Source: Perkinsus marinus ATCC 50983
Lineage: Eukaryota; Perkinsozoa; Perkinsida; Perkinsidae
Direction of reading: 5' to 3'
NCBI RefSeq assembly: GCF_000006405.1
Contig: NW_003215522.1
Span: 143,325 to 207,324, forward strand
DNA length: 64,000 nucleotides
In this document: piece by piece, positions 22,864 to 32,992 of the stretch
Position numbering within the stretch: the stretch's first letter is position 1
Layout: every line of letters begins with the position of its first letter
Translations under genes and position numbers: made by a program
The notes under the pieces: generated by a model
Told to the model about the DNA's origin: nothing
The model's input: only the letters and a program-made list of their open reading frames with translations
Database searches by the model: none

Positions 22864-24868
22864 TCACTGGCGATGGGGTTGGTTGGCCCTAGGGGGTGCA
22901 CATACTTCACCCTCGTCATTAACCGTCTCCTCCTGGATAGGGGTAGGAGGCTGACTCGTACTCTGCCGTTTTATCATGCCAGAGGGCCCAGAAGACGGCC
23001 ACGATGCGCCCCATGCGGCCAAGCCGGCCAAGTCGCCCTCCAGACCTACTGCTGCCGCTGAGACCGGTAGAGGCCCACCCATTGGCATGAACGGTGACGT
23101 CATCGGAGGCGGGGCCACCGCCGCCCCATAGGACCGCGAAGGGGGCGCTGAAGGGACCTGACCAGCTGCTCCCGCTGCAGCTTGCATCTGCAGAAACTGT
23201 ACAAGAGGGTTCGGGGTCTGGCCGAAGTTCATGTCTCGATGGAGATACAGTGGGCTCGCAGGAGTATCCGGTATCCAGTCGGGCCTCCTCGCGGGGGGCA
23301 TCGCAGGGCTTGGGCTAGGGTGGGCAGACTCGGGCACCTTGGGCTCAAGAGTCGGGGCCTGAGGGGTTGGGGGAACCTCCTTATTCACTGCAGCGGAGAG
23401 TAACTGTGCCAGTTGGCCCAATGCTAGGTGTGTATCATCTGCTAGGCCTTCGAAGCCTGGTGGAGGGGCAACGGTAGCATCAACCGGAGACCCCACTGCT
23501 GGCGAGAAGCTCTTCTGATCCACGGGGAGGTCGGCTGAGGAGCTGTTTGAAGTCACTGCCGTTTGACGCTGTCCATCAAGTGAGGATCTCACGCTGGTAC
23601 CTGCGCCAAAACGTCGGGGAGGGGGGAGCGAAAATAACAACAGTATTACCTCGGGCCCCATTTGTGGAGTTCCGATTGGGAGGATAGGGGGGCCCTTCAG
23701 CTGTCCAGAAATCGTTAGAGGGCCCTCCATAGGATCGACGGTTATCATTACCGTCGTACTGAGGGAACCTCCTCGAGGACGAGTCTGATTGACGCTGCTC
23801 CCAATGAGTCGCGCCAGAGGGTCTGTAGTAGGAGTCAGCTACTTGGTCATAGCTCTTATTCCTAGACATTCGGAGTGAACCAAGAAGGGCGGTTGGGGGT
23901 AACCTACGTGGCCATGGTGCGCCCGACTGGGCGTCTCTGTTGTTCAGTTCGGAAGCCTCTCGTCGTATCCTGAGGCTGCTCAGCCTGACGATGAGGAGGA
24001 TTGACGCGATCGTCAAGGACCTAGCAAGGGGCGATAGAGCGCGTGAGCATATGCTTGGCATCACTACTTTCAGCACATGAGGAAGTTTGTTGCGCTCATC
24101 CACTGATGGATTTGGGAAGGCGACGAACTGGATGTGGTCGCCTATCTTGAGGGCCCCTCTCCAATCGATGAGATAAAAGCGGTGCCCGACCATGTCCTGC
24201 TGACGTATGGACCCGCCTGAACGAGGGATGATGTACCTCCCGAGTGTAAGCCCGATACTGTTACTACCATGGGGATGCTGCTGTAGATCCTCTAATACAG
24301 TGAGTTCCCACAGGAGGGTGCCACACTGCCTTATGATGGTTCCGGTCATCTGCTTCTTCCGCTGACCCATAGAGCTCCAATTCCGCACATCTTCGGGGTG
24401 AGGGGGCTCTGGGAAAGCCTTATAGTAGTAGTCCATCACGTTGTATATGGTGACCTCCTTGGGATCTTGTGGTAGGGTAAGATCACTGCACTTGGGGAAT
24501 CCCAAGGTAGACTGGATGTCCACGTAAATGGAATGCCAGTATTTGAGTACGTTAAAATAAAGAGTATCGTCCGTGACGCCCTCCCAGGTCTCTCGTAGAG
24601 CCAGCTCAGACGCTTTCTTACAGCTGGGACAGAACATAGGGATGCTCTTAGGCGTCAGCTGTTTCCACTTCCTCCTGCACAGTGGGTTCACACAGACTAA
24701 ATACCTCGGGATAAAACTGGCCTCCCCCAAAGGGTCATCACGTGGATCCACCCCCGATTTGGGCTCGTCTGACGATGTAAACGTCATATCGCTAGCTTTA
24801 CTTGCCATTGGCAGCATCAAAAAAGCCTGACAGTTGACTCTGAAGAAGAAGTCGAGTTGTGGGGTCAC
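22864..24868 (-). CDS. zinc-ribbon protein with Pro/Ser-rich tail, function unknown
   Basis: Two open reading frames join across intron 23601-23649 (49 nt, GT-AG), giving NGAR|GTSVRSSLDGQRQT. The N-terminal third has a Cys set CVNPLCRRKW and, after about 20 residues, FCPSCKKA, a four-Cys zinc ribbon or knuckle. It is followed by a folded-looking stretch with conserved-type aromatic residues (VLKYWHSIYVDIQS, NVMDYYYKAFPEPP, GHRFYLIDWRGALKIGDHI). The last 250 residues are low complexity, rich in Pro, Ala, Gly and Ser. M1, M18 and M21 are all possible starts; the longest is given. Two further short introns near 23985 and 23885 are possible but would not change the frame. I do not recognise the family. 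The zinc ribbon plus disordered tail next to an RS protein suggests, but does not show, a nuclear role. Confidence 0.55.
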
Positions 24869-26038
24869 AGACCAATGTCAGTAGCGCGCGCCATGCTGAT
24901 CGATTTGACTGACGGGGGTGAATAACGCTGATGAACTCAGTGGAATTTTACTCTTTCCTAGTCATCAATCTGTGTGGTCTCGAGGCGGCTCTGTAAAGCA
25001 GATATACGCTAACTCCCCTATACTCGATGACACTGATTGTCTCCAACTACTGCCCGAGGTGGAGTCCATGGTCATCCCTACCACCCTTCCTTCAGCCCGC
25101 TATGTCGAGTCTCGTTCATCTACAGGGGCCTCCCGGAGGTCTCGTCGAACGGTACTGCTTTGAATGCAGTTGAAGGGGAGGGTTTCTTTACACTATATGG
25201 CGCCAGTGTTCGAGGAATATATGCGTTCGCTTTCCTCAGCTGAGCTTGAGAGTTTCCTCGCTGATCATAGGGCTTCACACATGCATAGGTAGACATGTAC
25301 AGATATTCATGGGAATTTTCTCAGAATTTTTACATGATCAGCTGGTTGATCATGTGCATATTTTTTTCATACTATGTGACACAATAGTCAAGTTTTCATA
25401 TGAGCTTATTACTCCCCGAACTACCCCGTGTCTGAGTAGTAATAGTGGAGTGGAAACAACCAACCAAACACACTTGCAGTAGCCGTCCCTCGTACATGCG
25501 CAGGTCTGACTCCTCCGTGCACAGTATCGCCGAATGCCCCTTTTCCCAGAGTCTTTCGGCGTTGGCGTGTCTGGTGCCTCAGCCGCTGGTGAGACTAAGC
25601 CAGATGGAGGTTGCCTCAGCTGATCCACTGTAGGGCCCATTAGTATTACCTATGAAGTCTCGATATCAACAATGGCTCTTTCTATTCACGAGGGGGAGAG
25701 TCTTCTTTCCAGAATGCCCTCCATGGTTGCCAGGTTGAACATTGGAGTTTCACTCTAGTGATATGAAAAACACTATAGGGAAAAACATATTTCACGACTA
25801 CTACAGGCAGCGAATATCGCGTTTTCACCCTTTTCTACGCCACCTCACGTAAAACGGGTGAAACGCCATAGCAGTATAGTTGTACTTTGGGACGGTGCAC
25901 ATTATCGATGATGTTAAAGCCCTACATGTTGATGTATAATTTTGATTGTTGTTTTCAATTCTCCAATGACTGTGTTGTTGGAAGTCTCTTCAATTCAGTA
26001 CTGTCGTCTGTTCTCTTTGGTTACTACTAGGCCCCCCT
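24869..26038. other. intergenic region between divergent genes
   Basis: About 1.17 kb between the start of the minus-strand zinc-ribbon gene and UBC9. It holds inverted-repeat element R2 (25204-25376). Short plus-strand frames near 24918-25163 and 25037-25243 have no support. Promoters of both flanking genes should lie here, but no motif stands out. Confidence 0.5.
25204..25376 (+). mobile_element. MITE-like repeat, copy R2
   Basis: About 173 bp. It begins CAGTGTTCGAGGAATATATG, then CTTTCCTCAGCTGAGCTTGAG, GTTTCCTCGCTGAT, ATGTACAGA, a long AT-rich run and CATGTGCATATTTTTTT, ending near CATACTATG. The left terminal repeat and the subterminal CATGTGCATATTTT match copy R5. It is intergenic. Confidence 0.7.
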
Positions 26039-27267
26039 ATGGCATCATTCGCCTCGCGAAGGCTCCAGAAGGAGAGGGCTGAGTGGCGGAAAGACCATCC
26101 TTTTGGGTTCTCTGCAAAGCCCATGGCTAACCCTGATGGCAAGGGTAGTGGTGGTGGAGGAGATGACGGAGGTGTGGTATGCACATCCTTATCATTATGT
26201 AGGCCAGAACCTTTTTCGCTGGATTTGTGGTATCCCTGGTAGAGCCGGGACACCTTGGGAGGGAGCGACGTAAGTGAATAACAGGGGGAAACTGTATTAG
26301 GTTTATGATGTTCCTATAGAGAACTCAATGCCAGTCGGGAAAGGAGTGAACTAGTTTCAACTGAGTGATAGGCACTATATGCACAGCATGTATAGCCTCC
26401 GAAGTAGTGAAGAGAGCAGCATCATCGGTTGGGTCAGAGATTGCCAACTGATCAAAGCTCCACCCACTCGCCTGTCATCTTCACTACTCACCTTTTCCAA
26501 CTTAGCAGTGACACTAGACTTACTCTCAGTTTCTCAAAGTAGACCACGATATACAGAGAATATGCTGCAGCGAAGTATCACTGGTTCAAAGATATTTTAC
26601 AGATTATGCGCGGTGCGGCGCAGCAGTCGAAAAGCAATACACTTTTTTCTCAAACTTCCATTGAGATGATTGTCGTTGAGATCCATTGATCAGATATAAA
26701 TTAACGATGGACTTCTCGGAGGACTACCCTGGCAAGCCGCCTAAGTGCAAATTCGTGTTCGTGAATGGGAAGGTCTTGTTTCATCCCAACATCTACCCGT
26801 CTGGAACAGTGTGCCTGAGGTGAGCCAAGGGGGAGGGGATAGGCACATGGTCAACTACATGTGTTGGTAGTGACAATATGAAATTTCTGAGGAAAGTCTT
26901 GTTATTCCAAGTCGTGTGTGAAATTCTATAACTAGGTGAGGAAAGCGAACGTATTCACCAACACTGAAGTTTATATCGTTTTGCATATCTCTGTTACTGT
27001 TGCTCAGTATACTCAACGAGGATGAGGACTGGAAGCCTTCGATAACTATCAAACAGATCTTGTTGGGCATCCAAGACCTCTTGGATAACCCTAACTCGGC
27101 TAGTCCTGCCCAGGCGGAGCCATTCCAGCTCTTTACGCAGAATAAAGAAGAGTATGTCCTAGCCGGGGATCGAACCCGAGACCTCTCGTTATGTGTGAAG
27201 GTACCTTCGCCGTGTGAAGCAGCAAGCGAAGGACGTTGCCAATGGAGGTCAGAAAGTAACACACTAG
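26039..27267 (+). CDS. UBC9: SUMO-conjugating enzyme E2 (UBC9/UBE2I)
   Basis: The E2 that accepts SUMO from the E1 on its active-site Cys and passes it to target lysines, mainly in the nucleus. Five exons join across introns 26172-26202 (31 nt), 26270-26693 (424 nt), 26820-27007 (188 nt) and 27152-27200 (49 nt). The protein starts [19 protein letters not shown], then [41 protein letters not shown], the active-site block [13 protein letters not shown] (Cys spanning the exon 3/4 side), [25 protein letters not shown]-type segment [11 protein letters not shown] and the last exon [16 protein letters not shown]. The basic N-terminal helix and the inserted loop are specific to UBC9 rather than to ubiquitin E2s. 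About 155 residues, normal length. Intron 3 contains MITE copy R3; intron 4 carries a tRNA T-arm-like sequence on the opposite strand. Confidence 0.95.
26868..26966 (-). mobile_element. MITE-like repeat, copy R3, inside a UBC9 intron
   Basis: About 99 bp, a shortened and diverged copy in reverse orientation. Read on the minus strand it begins CAGTGTTGGTGAATACGTTC, continues GCTTTCCTCACCTAGTTATA and ends near CATATTGTCACTA. It occupies more than half of UBC9 intron 26820-27007. Confidence 0.6.
27152..27200 (-). repeat. tRNA T-arm (B box)-like sequence forming a UBC9 intron
   Basis: The 49-nt intron GTATGT...GAAG contains, on the minus strand, GGGTTCGATCCCCGG followed by CTAGGACAT. This is the layout of a tRNA T-stem and loop plus the 3' strand of an acceptor stem. 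No matching 5' half, D arm or anticodon stem could be folded, so it is not called as a tRNA gene. A similar block lies at 29876-29905. Confidence 0.55.
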
Positions 27268-27409
27268 AGAGTATATCATTCAAGTCGCTCTCCGGTGGAT
27301 AGACTGCAGCCTTGCTTTCTGAAGATTGGTGCTTCGTCGTGTTGAGTGTCAATGATGGACCACTGTGTCGGTCTCTTGACGGTTTTCCACTGTGCTTGTG
27401 GCGGTGTTC

Positions 27410-28913
27410 ATGACTGCTCATACGGTGTTGCTAGCTACTACAAAGCCCTTTGCGAAGGATGCGGTGGCCGCTATCAAGACCATCTGTGAAGAGCATGGAC
27501 TTGTGTTTGACAAGCTAGAAGGGTAGGAATACTTCCTCACACTACCGGCTCTGTATGTTGGCTCTCTTCAGCTGAGCTCAGGAGTTTCCTCACTAATTAT
27601 TGGAGCTTACATACGAATTCAGGCGGGGGTGTACAGAAACCGATGAAAATTTTTTCTCAAAAATTTTATCAGAATTTTCTCATATTGTCACTTACAGATT
27701 TTCCTACAGTGAGCCTTTGTGAAATGGTTTCTCTAAACTCATAAGGTACAAGGACCGAGCTGAGCTGTACGCGGCTGTGGCCTCAGCAGAGGCCTGCATT
27801 GTTCGCAGTGATGTTTGCGACGAAGAATTTTTCTCACACGCCAAAAAATTGAAAGTTTTGGTGCGGGCTGGAGCCGGTGTGGATGCAATAGACTTAGCCG
27901 CGGCAACTCGTCACGGTAAGGTGCCGGGGAATATGCAGCAGTTGTGTGGTATGGTGGCGATTCAGGAGTCTGCGTGCAGAATACTCCTGGGCAGAACTCT
28001 AACGCTGTGGCGGAGTTGGCTTTCGGAATGCTCTTAGCACACAAGAGGAACTATTTCGATGGTGCTCCTCTACTCGGGGCGGGGAGGCATGGTACTTGTG
28101 CGCGTAGGAAACTCTGGAACGGAGATCAGAGGGAGCAGTCTTGGGCTGTATGGATGCGGCAATGTGTCCAGGTTCATGATCCTGGCAGCTCAGGGCTTTG
28201 GAATGGATGTAGGCGCGGCCCAATGGGGCCTTGGGGATGAATCTTCACATTGTAGATCTACGCTTATGACCCCTTCCTCACTCCCGACCAAATCACGGAT
28301 CTAGGTGCAGAGCCTCTTTATGATGTCGGTCGTGGCCATGTGGTGGGGGGACAAGCTGTGTTGTAGTAGGTGCCCTCCATTTTCAAGTGCGATGTCGTTT
28401 CCTTGCATGTGCCATCCACACGGGAGACTAAGCACTCTATTGATGAGAAGCTGTTGAGATCGATGCCTAAGGGCGGTGTCCTTATTAATACTGCAAGGAA
28501 AAATGTGGGAAGGTCTGCGAGCTCCTGTTATCATGTTATTCGTGTCAGATCGTACAGGAGGCGGACTTGTTGAAGGCGTTGGTTGATCGTCCCGACCTCA
28601 GCTATCTGGCAGATGATAAGCCCGATAATACTGAGGAGATCAAAGAAAGCCTTGGTGAAGTTCGTGTGAAGAAACAGGTCGGAAGTTGCTCCGGTGATAT
28701 CATTATTTTGCTGCTTGGTTCAGTTCCTGGTCACTCCCAAGAAAATGGGAGCCCAAACGGCGGAGGCTAATAGTAATTCTGGTATCGCAGCCGCTAAGCA
28801 GGTTGTGGAGTTTTTCAGAGACAATCTCGTCAAACACCAGGTAGGGGTTATTGAGGATAGCCAAGATTTATACAGGGGCCTGTCAGGTTAATGTCAATGG
28901 CAAGCATTTCTGA
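27410..28913 (+). CDS. serA: D-3-phosphoglycerate dehydrogenase, short Lys-type
   Basis: Oxidises 3-phosphoglycerate to 3-phosphohydroxypyruvate with NAD, the first step of serine synthesis. Nine exons join across introns 27523-27745, 27916-27965, 28062-28107, 28209-28255, 28325-28369, 28505-28557, 28678-28723 and 28841-28886; all but the first are 45-53 nt. The protein has VLVRAGAGVDAIDLAAATR, QNTPGQNSNAVAELAFGML, the NAD-binding loop LGLYGCGNVSR, SLHVPSTRETKHSI, GGVLINTARK and the C-terminal block VTPKKMGAQTAEANSNSG. In most PGDHs the last block is P-H-x-G, where His is catalytic; here it is P-K-K-M-G. That matches the single-domain Lys-type described from Entamoeba and some bacteria. There is no ACT or regulatory domain, so feedback inhibition by serine is unlikely. 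Intron 1 carries MITE copy R4. Confidence 0.92.
27551..27693 (+). mobile_element. MITE-like repeat, copy R4, inside a PGDH intron
   Basis: About 143 bp within intron 27523-27745. It shares TCTTCAGCTGAGCTCAGGAG, TTTCCTCACTAATTA, GTGTACAGAAACC and CATATTGTCACT with the other copies. It makes up most of the only long intron of this gene. Confidence 0.7.
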
Positions 28914-29875
28914 GCGTAGTCGTCATACCGCGCTTTCCTGAATTGGATGGTTTTTGGGGGGCCTCATACTGTGTAGCTGAGGAGTAGCAGGCATTGATAA
29001 GCGCGGCGTAGTGTGGCCTTGCAGTGACAATACTGTAGAGTTGGTAGTGAGATGTGAATTTATGCGAAGGGGGATTTTGGAAAGGTGTTTTATTACAGTG
29101 ACTCCTGGTATGTGATGGTGTGTGATCGAGCATTTGGGGCTATGTTGAGGGAGATGTGGTATTGATAGTTGGTTTCATGTTTCGGACATCCAGTGGCGGG
29201 AAGGGTGATAGGTGCTGCTGTTGTGGGACTGCCCTTGTTGACAATTGTGAAGCCAGAGAGAGAGATCTTGTGTATTTCTCGGGAAGCGAGAAATGGGCGC
29301 AGTCGGTCGAGTGAAAGCTTCACGCGTTGCGAATAATTTCACAGTGCCCAAGTTTACTCGTGTTCAACACAACAGGGGCGCGACAACTCCAATATGTCAA
29401 GTAGCTCAGATGAAGGGTTACTTCCTGGAAGGAAGGACAGGCTTGGAGTAGTATATCGTAGTATGTCGACGCCGGAACCACTCCCACGGCATATCCCTTG
29501 GTGAATGAGAAGTGCAACAAGTCTCTGCGGCTGTACGCAGTTGTATAGGTGAGTACGCGCTCGACTTCGGCACAAAGATAGGAACGTGGGAAACTCGACT
29601 GTAGCGAACTGAGTCGACTCATACAACAACAACAGCATAGCCAATGCTGGCTCTATGAGTTGCGTGTCAACGGATAGAATGGAATACACGGTACCTTGCT
29701 AGGCCTTCGTGACGAAGGGGCGGAGCTCGATTAGTCCGCATCTTTCGCTTGAGATATTGGGAAATAATGATCGTTGTAGAGATGCGATGATCAAAATTGA
29801 TTTTCAATTGCGCTCGTCATGGTCATTTGATAGTCATAGATCTCGAATCGTGCACTAAACTCCATCCCGGAATTA

Positions 29876-29905
29876 GTCCCGGGTTCGATCCCCGGGTTGG
29901 ACATT
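29876..29905 (+). repeat. tRNA T-arm (B box)-like sequence
   Basis: CCGGGTTCGATCCCCGG forms a perfect five-pair T-stem with the loop TTCGATC, followed by GTTGGACA, as in an acceptor 3' strand. No complementary GTCCAAC or A box was found in the preceding 80 bp, so it is probably a tRNA-derived fragment or SINE remnant rather than a tRNA gene. It resembles the block inside the UBC9 intron. Confidence 0.5.
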
Positions 29906-30196
29906 TTTCCGTCAAAAAATGCTTTCGCACATTTCTTGAAGCTGTGGGCGTACTCGAGTTTTTCGATCTTCCTGCAAAGCTCGGAATATAGATGTGGAGT
30001 TGGTGCCTTCACACGATTGCGTCTGCGTGCAACATGTAGCTAATCTGCCTGTCGCCCTTGCACCCTTCGCTTGCGACGGCTCCTTCTCGACTCATGTCGA
30101 GTTACCACATGGATCATGCTGAGGGCCTCCTACAATAGAGGACTCGTTTGATTCATCTGATGCCCTCGGACGATCGGTAGTTCAGTCGAAATAATT

Positions 30197-30320
30197 CATC
30201 ACGCACGCACTCACGCACTCACGCACTCACGCACTTACGCACTCGGGCACGTACGCACTCATGCACTCACGCGCTTTCGCACTTACGCATTCGGGCACGT
30301 ACACACGCACGCACGCACAA
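30197..30320. repeat. CACGCACTC-type simple repeat
   Basis: An imperfect tandem array of 8-nt CACGCACT-like units that shifts to CGGGCACGTACGC variants and ends in a short ACGC run. It lies about 250 bp upstream of the beta-galactosidase start. A minus-strand frame across it encodes repeats of ECVSA and is an artefact of the array. Confidence 0.85.
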
Positions 30321-30572
30321 CGCGAAAGTGCCTGTTGTTGCGGTATATGTTCCGTTCGCTTCGCTCGCTCCGCAATTAGAAGCGCCGTAGATGCAGTAAA
30401 CGGCTGAACTAGGTTAGTCGTCATCCCGCATTTGCGCCAAAACAGTCCGCGGTCCGTGTTTACACGGTGCCCCGACTTGCTATGTCGCGTTTGGAAGGCT
30501 GGAATGCGAAGAGGCGACCATATGGCCTTCTAATGCACTTCTACAACTGACTGGTCTCAGTTTTTTCCCCAC

Positions 30573-32885
30573 ATGCTTGCCGCTCTGGTGATTATGGTAA
30601 GTGTCTTCTTGGGCACTCTCTTCCTCGTTGAAAGTGTTCTCTCTCACTCTTCTGGTCTCTACTCTGGCGACGTACCCCGCGAGATGATTCGGTACTCGCA
30701 TGTGGCTGGTCGGCCCTACTCTGTCACTTATGATTCCCGGGCCTTCAAGATCGATGGAGTGCGGACGCTGCTGTTGGGAGGCTCCATACACTACCCTCGT
30801 GTGGCCGTCGATGAGTGGGAGCCTATGCTGGAGGAGATGGGCAGGGACGGCTTGAACCACGTCCAACTGTATGTTTTTTGGAACTACCACGAGCCACGAC
30901 CGCCACGCTATGATCAACTCAAAGATCGACTCGAGCACAAGTACGATTTCAGTGGACGAGGGGACCTACTGGGGTTCATCCGGGCTGCTGCTAAGAAGGA
31001 TCTCTTCGTGAGCCTTCGGATAGGACCGTATGTTTGTGCGGAATGGGCGTTCGGTGGCCTTCCCCTGTGGCTGAGAGATGTGGAGGGGATGTGTTTTCGC
31101 TCTATTTGTGGTTACAATGGATCTCCTGGGAAATGCAAACCATGGGAGGGTGGGAAGTTTCGGAGCTGCGACCCGTGGAGAAAATACATGGCCGATTTCG
31201 TGATGGAGATAGGCAGGATGGTGAAAGAGGCGAACCTGATGGCAGCCCAAGGGGGCCCAGTCATTTTGGGGCAGCTGGAGAACGAGTATGGACATCACTC
31301 TGATGCTGGTAGGGCGTATATAGACTGGGTCGGGGAGCTGTCCTTCGGCTTGGGCCTGGACGTGCCTTGGGTCATGTGTAATGGAATCTCTGCTAATGGT
31401 ACATTGAATGTCTGTAATGGCGACGACTGTGCGGACGAGTATAAGACGGATCACGATAAGCGATGGCCTGACGAGCCACTGGGGTGGACTGAGAACGAGG
31501 GTTGGTTCGATACATGGGGTGGGGCCGTTGGGAATTCGAAGAGGTCAGCCGAGGAGATGGCCTACGTTTTAGCCAAATGGGTGGCTGTGGGAGGTAGCCA
31601 TCATAACTACTACATGTGGTATGGTGGTAACCATCTGGCTCAATGGGGAGCGGCCTCGCTGACCAACGCTTATGCTGATGGGGTGAACTTCCATTCTAAT
31701 GGGCTGCCGAATGAACCGAAGAGGTCGCATCTCCAGCGCTTGCATGAGGTCCTCGGGAAGTTGAACGGGGAGCTCATGCAGGTGGAGGACCGCCACTCGG
31801 TGATGCCAGTCCAACTGGAAAACGGTGTGGAAGTTTACGAGTGGACCGCTGGCCTCGCTTTCCTCCATCGTCCAGCATGTAGTGGTTCCCCGGTAGAGGT
31901 CCACTACGCCAAGGCGACCTATAGTATTGCCTGCCGTGAAGTCCTCGTGGTGGATCCATCAAGTTCAACGGTCCTCTTCGCAACGGCTAGTGTTGAGCCC
32001 CCGCCTGAGTTGGTACGGAGAGTGGTGGCCACCTTGACAGCGGACCGATGGAGTATGAGGAAGGAGGAGCTGCTGCACGGTATGGCTACAGTGGAGGGGA
32101 GGGAGCCGGTCGAGCATCTCAGGGTCTCGGGGCTGGATACAGACTATGTCACATACAAGACGACGGTGACAGCTACCGAGGGTGTCACCAACGTATCACT
32201 GGAGATCGACTCGAGAATATCCCAGGTGTTCCATGTTTCGGTTGATAACGCCAGCAGTCTGGCGGCAACAGTGATGGATGTGAACAAGGGGAATACCGAG
32301 TGGACGGCGGTCGCGCAGTTGCATAATCTCACGGCCGGTCGGACCTACGACTTGTGGATTCTATCTGAGTCACTCGGTGTGGAAAATGGGATGCTCTATG
32401 GCGCGCCGGCCGCGACTGAGCCATCCTTACAAAAGGGAATTTTCGGGGACATCCGGCTGAATGAGAAGTCCATTAGGAAAGGTCGATGGAGTATGGTGAA
32501 GGGTCTGGATGGGGAAGTGGACGGCGGCCAAGGCAAAGCGGAACTCCCCTGCTGCGATTCGCTGGGGCCTGCGTGGTTCGTCGCAGGATTCACCCTCCAC
32601 TCGGTAAGATCGAAATCGATCTCTCTTACTCTGCCGCTGGGGTTGCCTCAGCAAGCTGGTGGTCATATCTGGCTGAATGGTGTGGACATAGGAAGGTGGC
32701 GAGCGGTTGGTGGTCGCCAGGCTTCGTATAGGCTGCCGTCAGATGTGCTCAAGAGAGGTTCCAACAGGCTGGCTGTGTTCAGTGCTACTGGGCATTGGGT
32801 ATCCGAGCAAGGCGGTCCCCCTACAGTGGTGGAGGAGTTCTATAAGAAGAGATCTGATCAGGAGACGTTGGAGTTGATGATGTGA
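30573..32885 (+). CDS. secreted beta-galactosidase, glycoside hydrolase family 35
   Basis: Hydrolyses terminal beta-D-galactosides by a retaining mechanism. The 770-residue frame is uninterrupted, unlike most neighbours. It begins with a signal peptide-like segment (MLAALVIMVSVFLGTLFLV). The GH35 barrel follows: YDSRAFKIDGVRTLLLGG, SIHYPRVAVDEWEPMLEEM, VFWNYHEP, LRIGPYVCAEWAFGGLPLW, the acid/base region GGPVILGQLENEYG and the nucleophile region GWTENEGWFDTWGG. A Cys-rich insertion with CFRSICGYNGSPGKC sits between barrel strands, where typical family members are shorter. The later half contains the usual beta-sandwich domains, ending with GGHIWLNGVDIGRW, a family hallmark near the C-terminus. 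A secreted or lysosomal digestive enzyme is likely. Family assignment is certain; substrate specificity cannot be read from sequence. Confidence 0.93.
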   Translation: MLAALVIMVSVFLGTLFLVESVLSHSSGLYSGDVPREMIRYSHVAGRPYSVTYDSRAFKIDGVRTLLLGGSIHYPRVAVDEWEPMLEEMGRDGLNHVQLYVFWNYHEPRPPRYDQLKDRLEHKYDFSGRGDLLGFIRAAAKKDLFVSLRIGPYVCAEWAFGGLPLWLRDVEGMCFRSICGYNGSPGKCKPWEGGKFRSCDPWRKYMADFVMEIGRMVKEANLMAAQGGPVILGQLENEYGHHSDAGRAYIDWVGELSFGLGLDVPWVMCNGISANGTLNVCNGDDCADEYKTDHDKRWPDEPLGWTENEGWFDTWGGAVGNSKRSAEEMAYVLAKWVAVGGSHHNYYMWYGGNHLAQWGAASLTNAYADGVNFHSNGLPNEPKRSHLQRLHEVLGKLNGELMQVEDRHSVMPVQLENGVEVYEWTAGLAFLHRPACSGSPVEVHYAKATYSIACREVLVVDPSSSTVLFATASVEPPPELVRRVVATLTADRWSMRKEELLHGMATVEGREPVEHLRVSGLDTDYVTYKTTVTATEGVTNVSLEIDSRISQVFHVSVDNASSLAATVMDVNKGNTEWTAVAQLHNLTAGRTYDLWILSESLGVENGMLYGAPAATEPSLQKGIFGDIRLNEKSIRKGRWSMVKGLDGEVDGGQGKAELPCCDSLGPAWFVAGFTLHSVRSKSISLTLPLGLPQQAGGHIWLNGVDIGRWRAVGGRQASYRLPSDVLKRGSNRLAVFSATGHWVSEQGGPPTVVEEFYKKRSDQETLELMM

Positions 32886-32992
32886 TGTAGAATCTCTTTC
32901 ACATAGGGGTTCTGGGTAGATTGTGGCAAATCTAAGTTTCATGTTTTGACCTATGAAACAGCAGCTTTGCGTTGTCGTTGACCGGGACTAGC

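Larger units (their letters stand above)
28914..30572. other. intergenic region with repeats
   Basis: About 1.66 kb. It contains a second T-arm-like block (29876-29905) and a CACGCACTC-type simple repeat (about 30197-30320). Open frames on the minus strand at 29320-29689 show no family signal. No supported gene was seen. Confidence 0.55.

Noticed and set aside
27150-27260. Minus-strand tRNA-Val-like gene over UBC9 exon 5 and intron 4
   Set aside because: A TTCACAC loop occurs twice, but stems do not pair properly, and the exon part is explained by UBC9 coding sequence.
27000-27302. UBC9 ORF reading through the last intron
   Set aside because: Read-through gives an unrelated tail; splicing the 49-nt intron gives the conserved [13 protein letters not shown] ending.
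29820-29905. tRNA gene at the B-box-like block
   Set aside because: T-arm and acceptor 3' strand look right, but no matching 5' acceptor strand, D arm or anticodon stem can be folded.
30197-30320. CRISPR-like array
   Set aside because: Units are contiguous 8-nt repeats without spacers, in a eukaryotic genome; a simple-sequence repeat.
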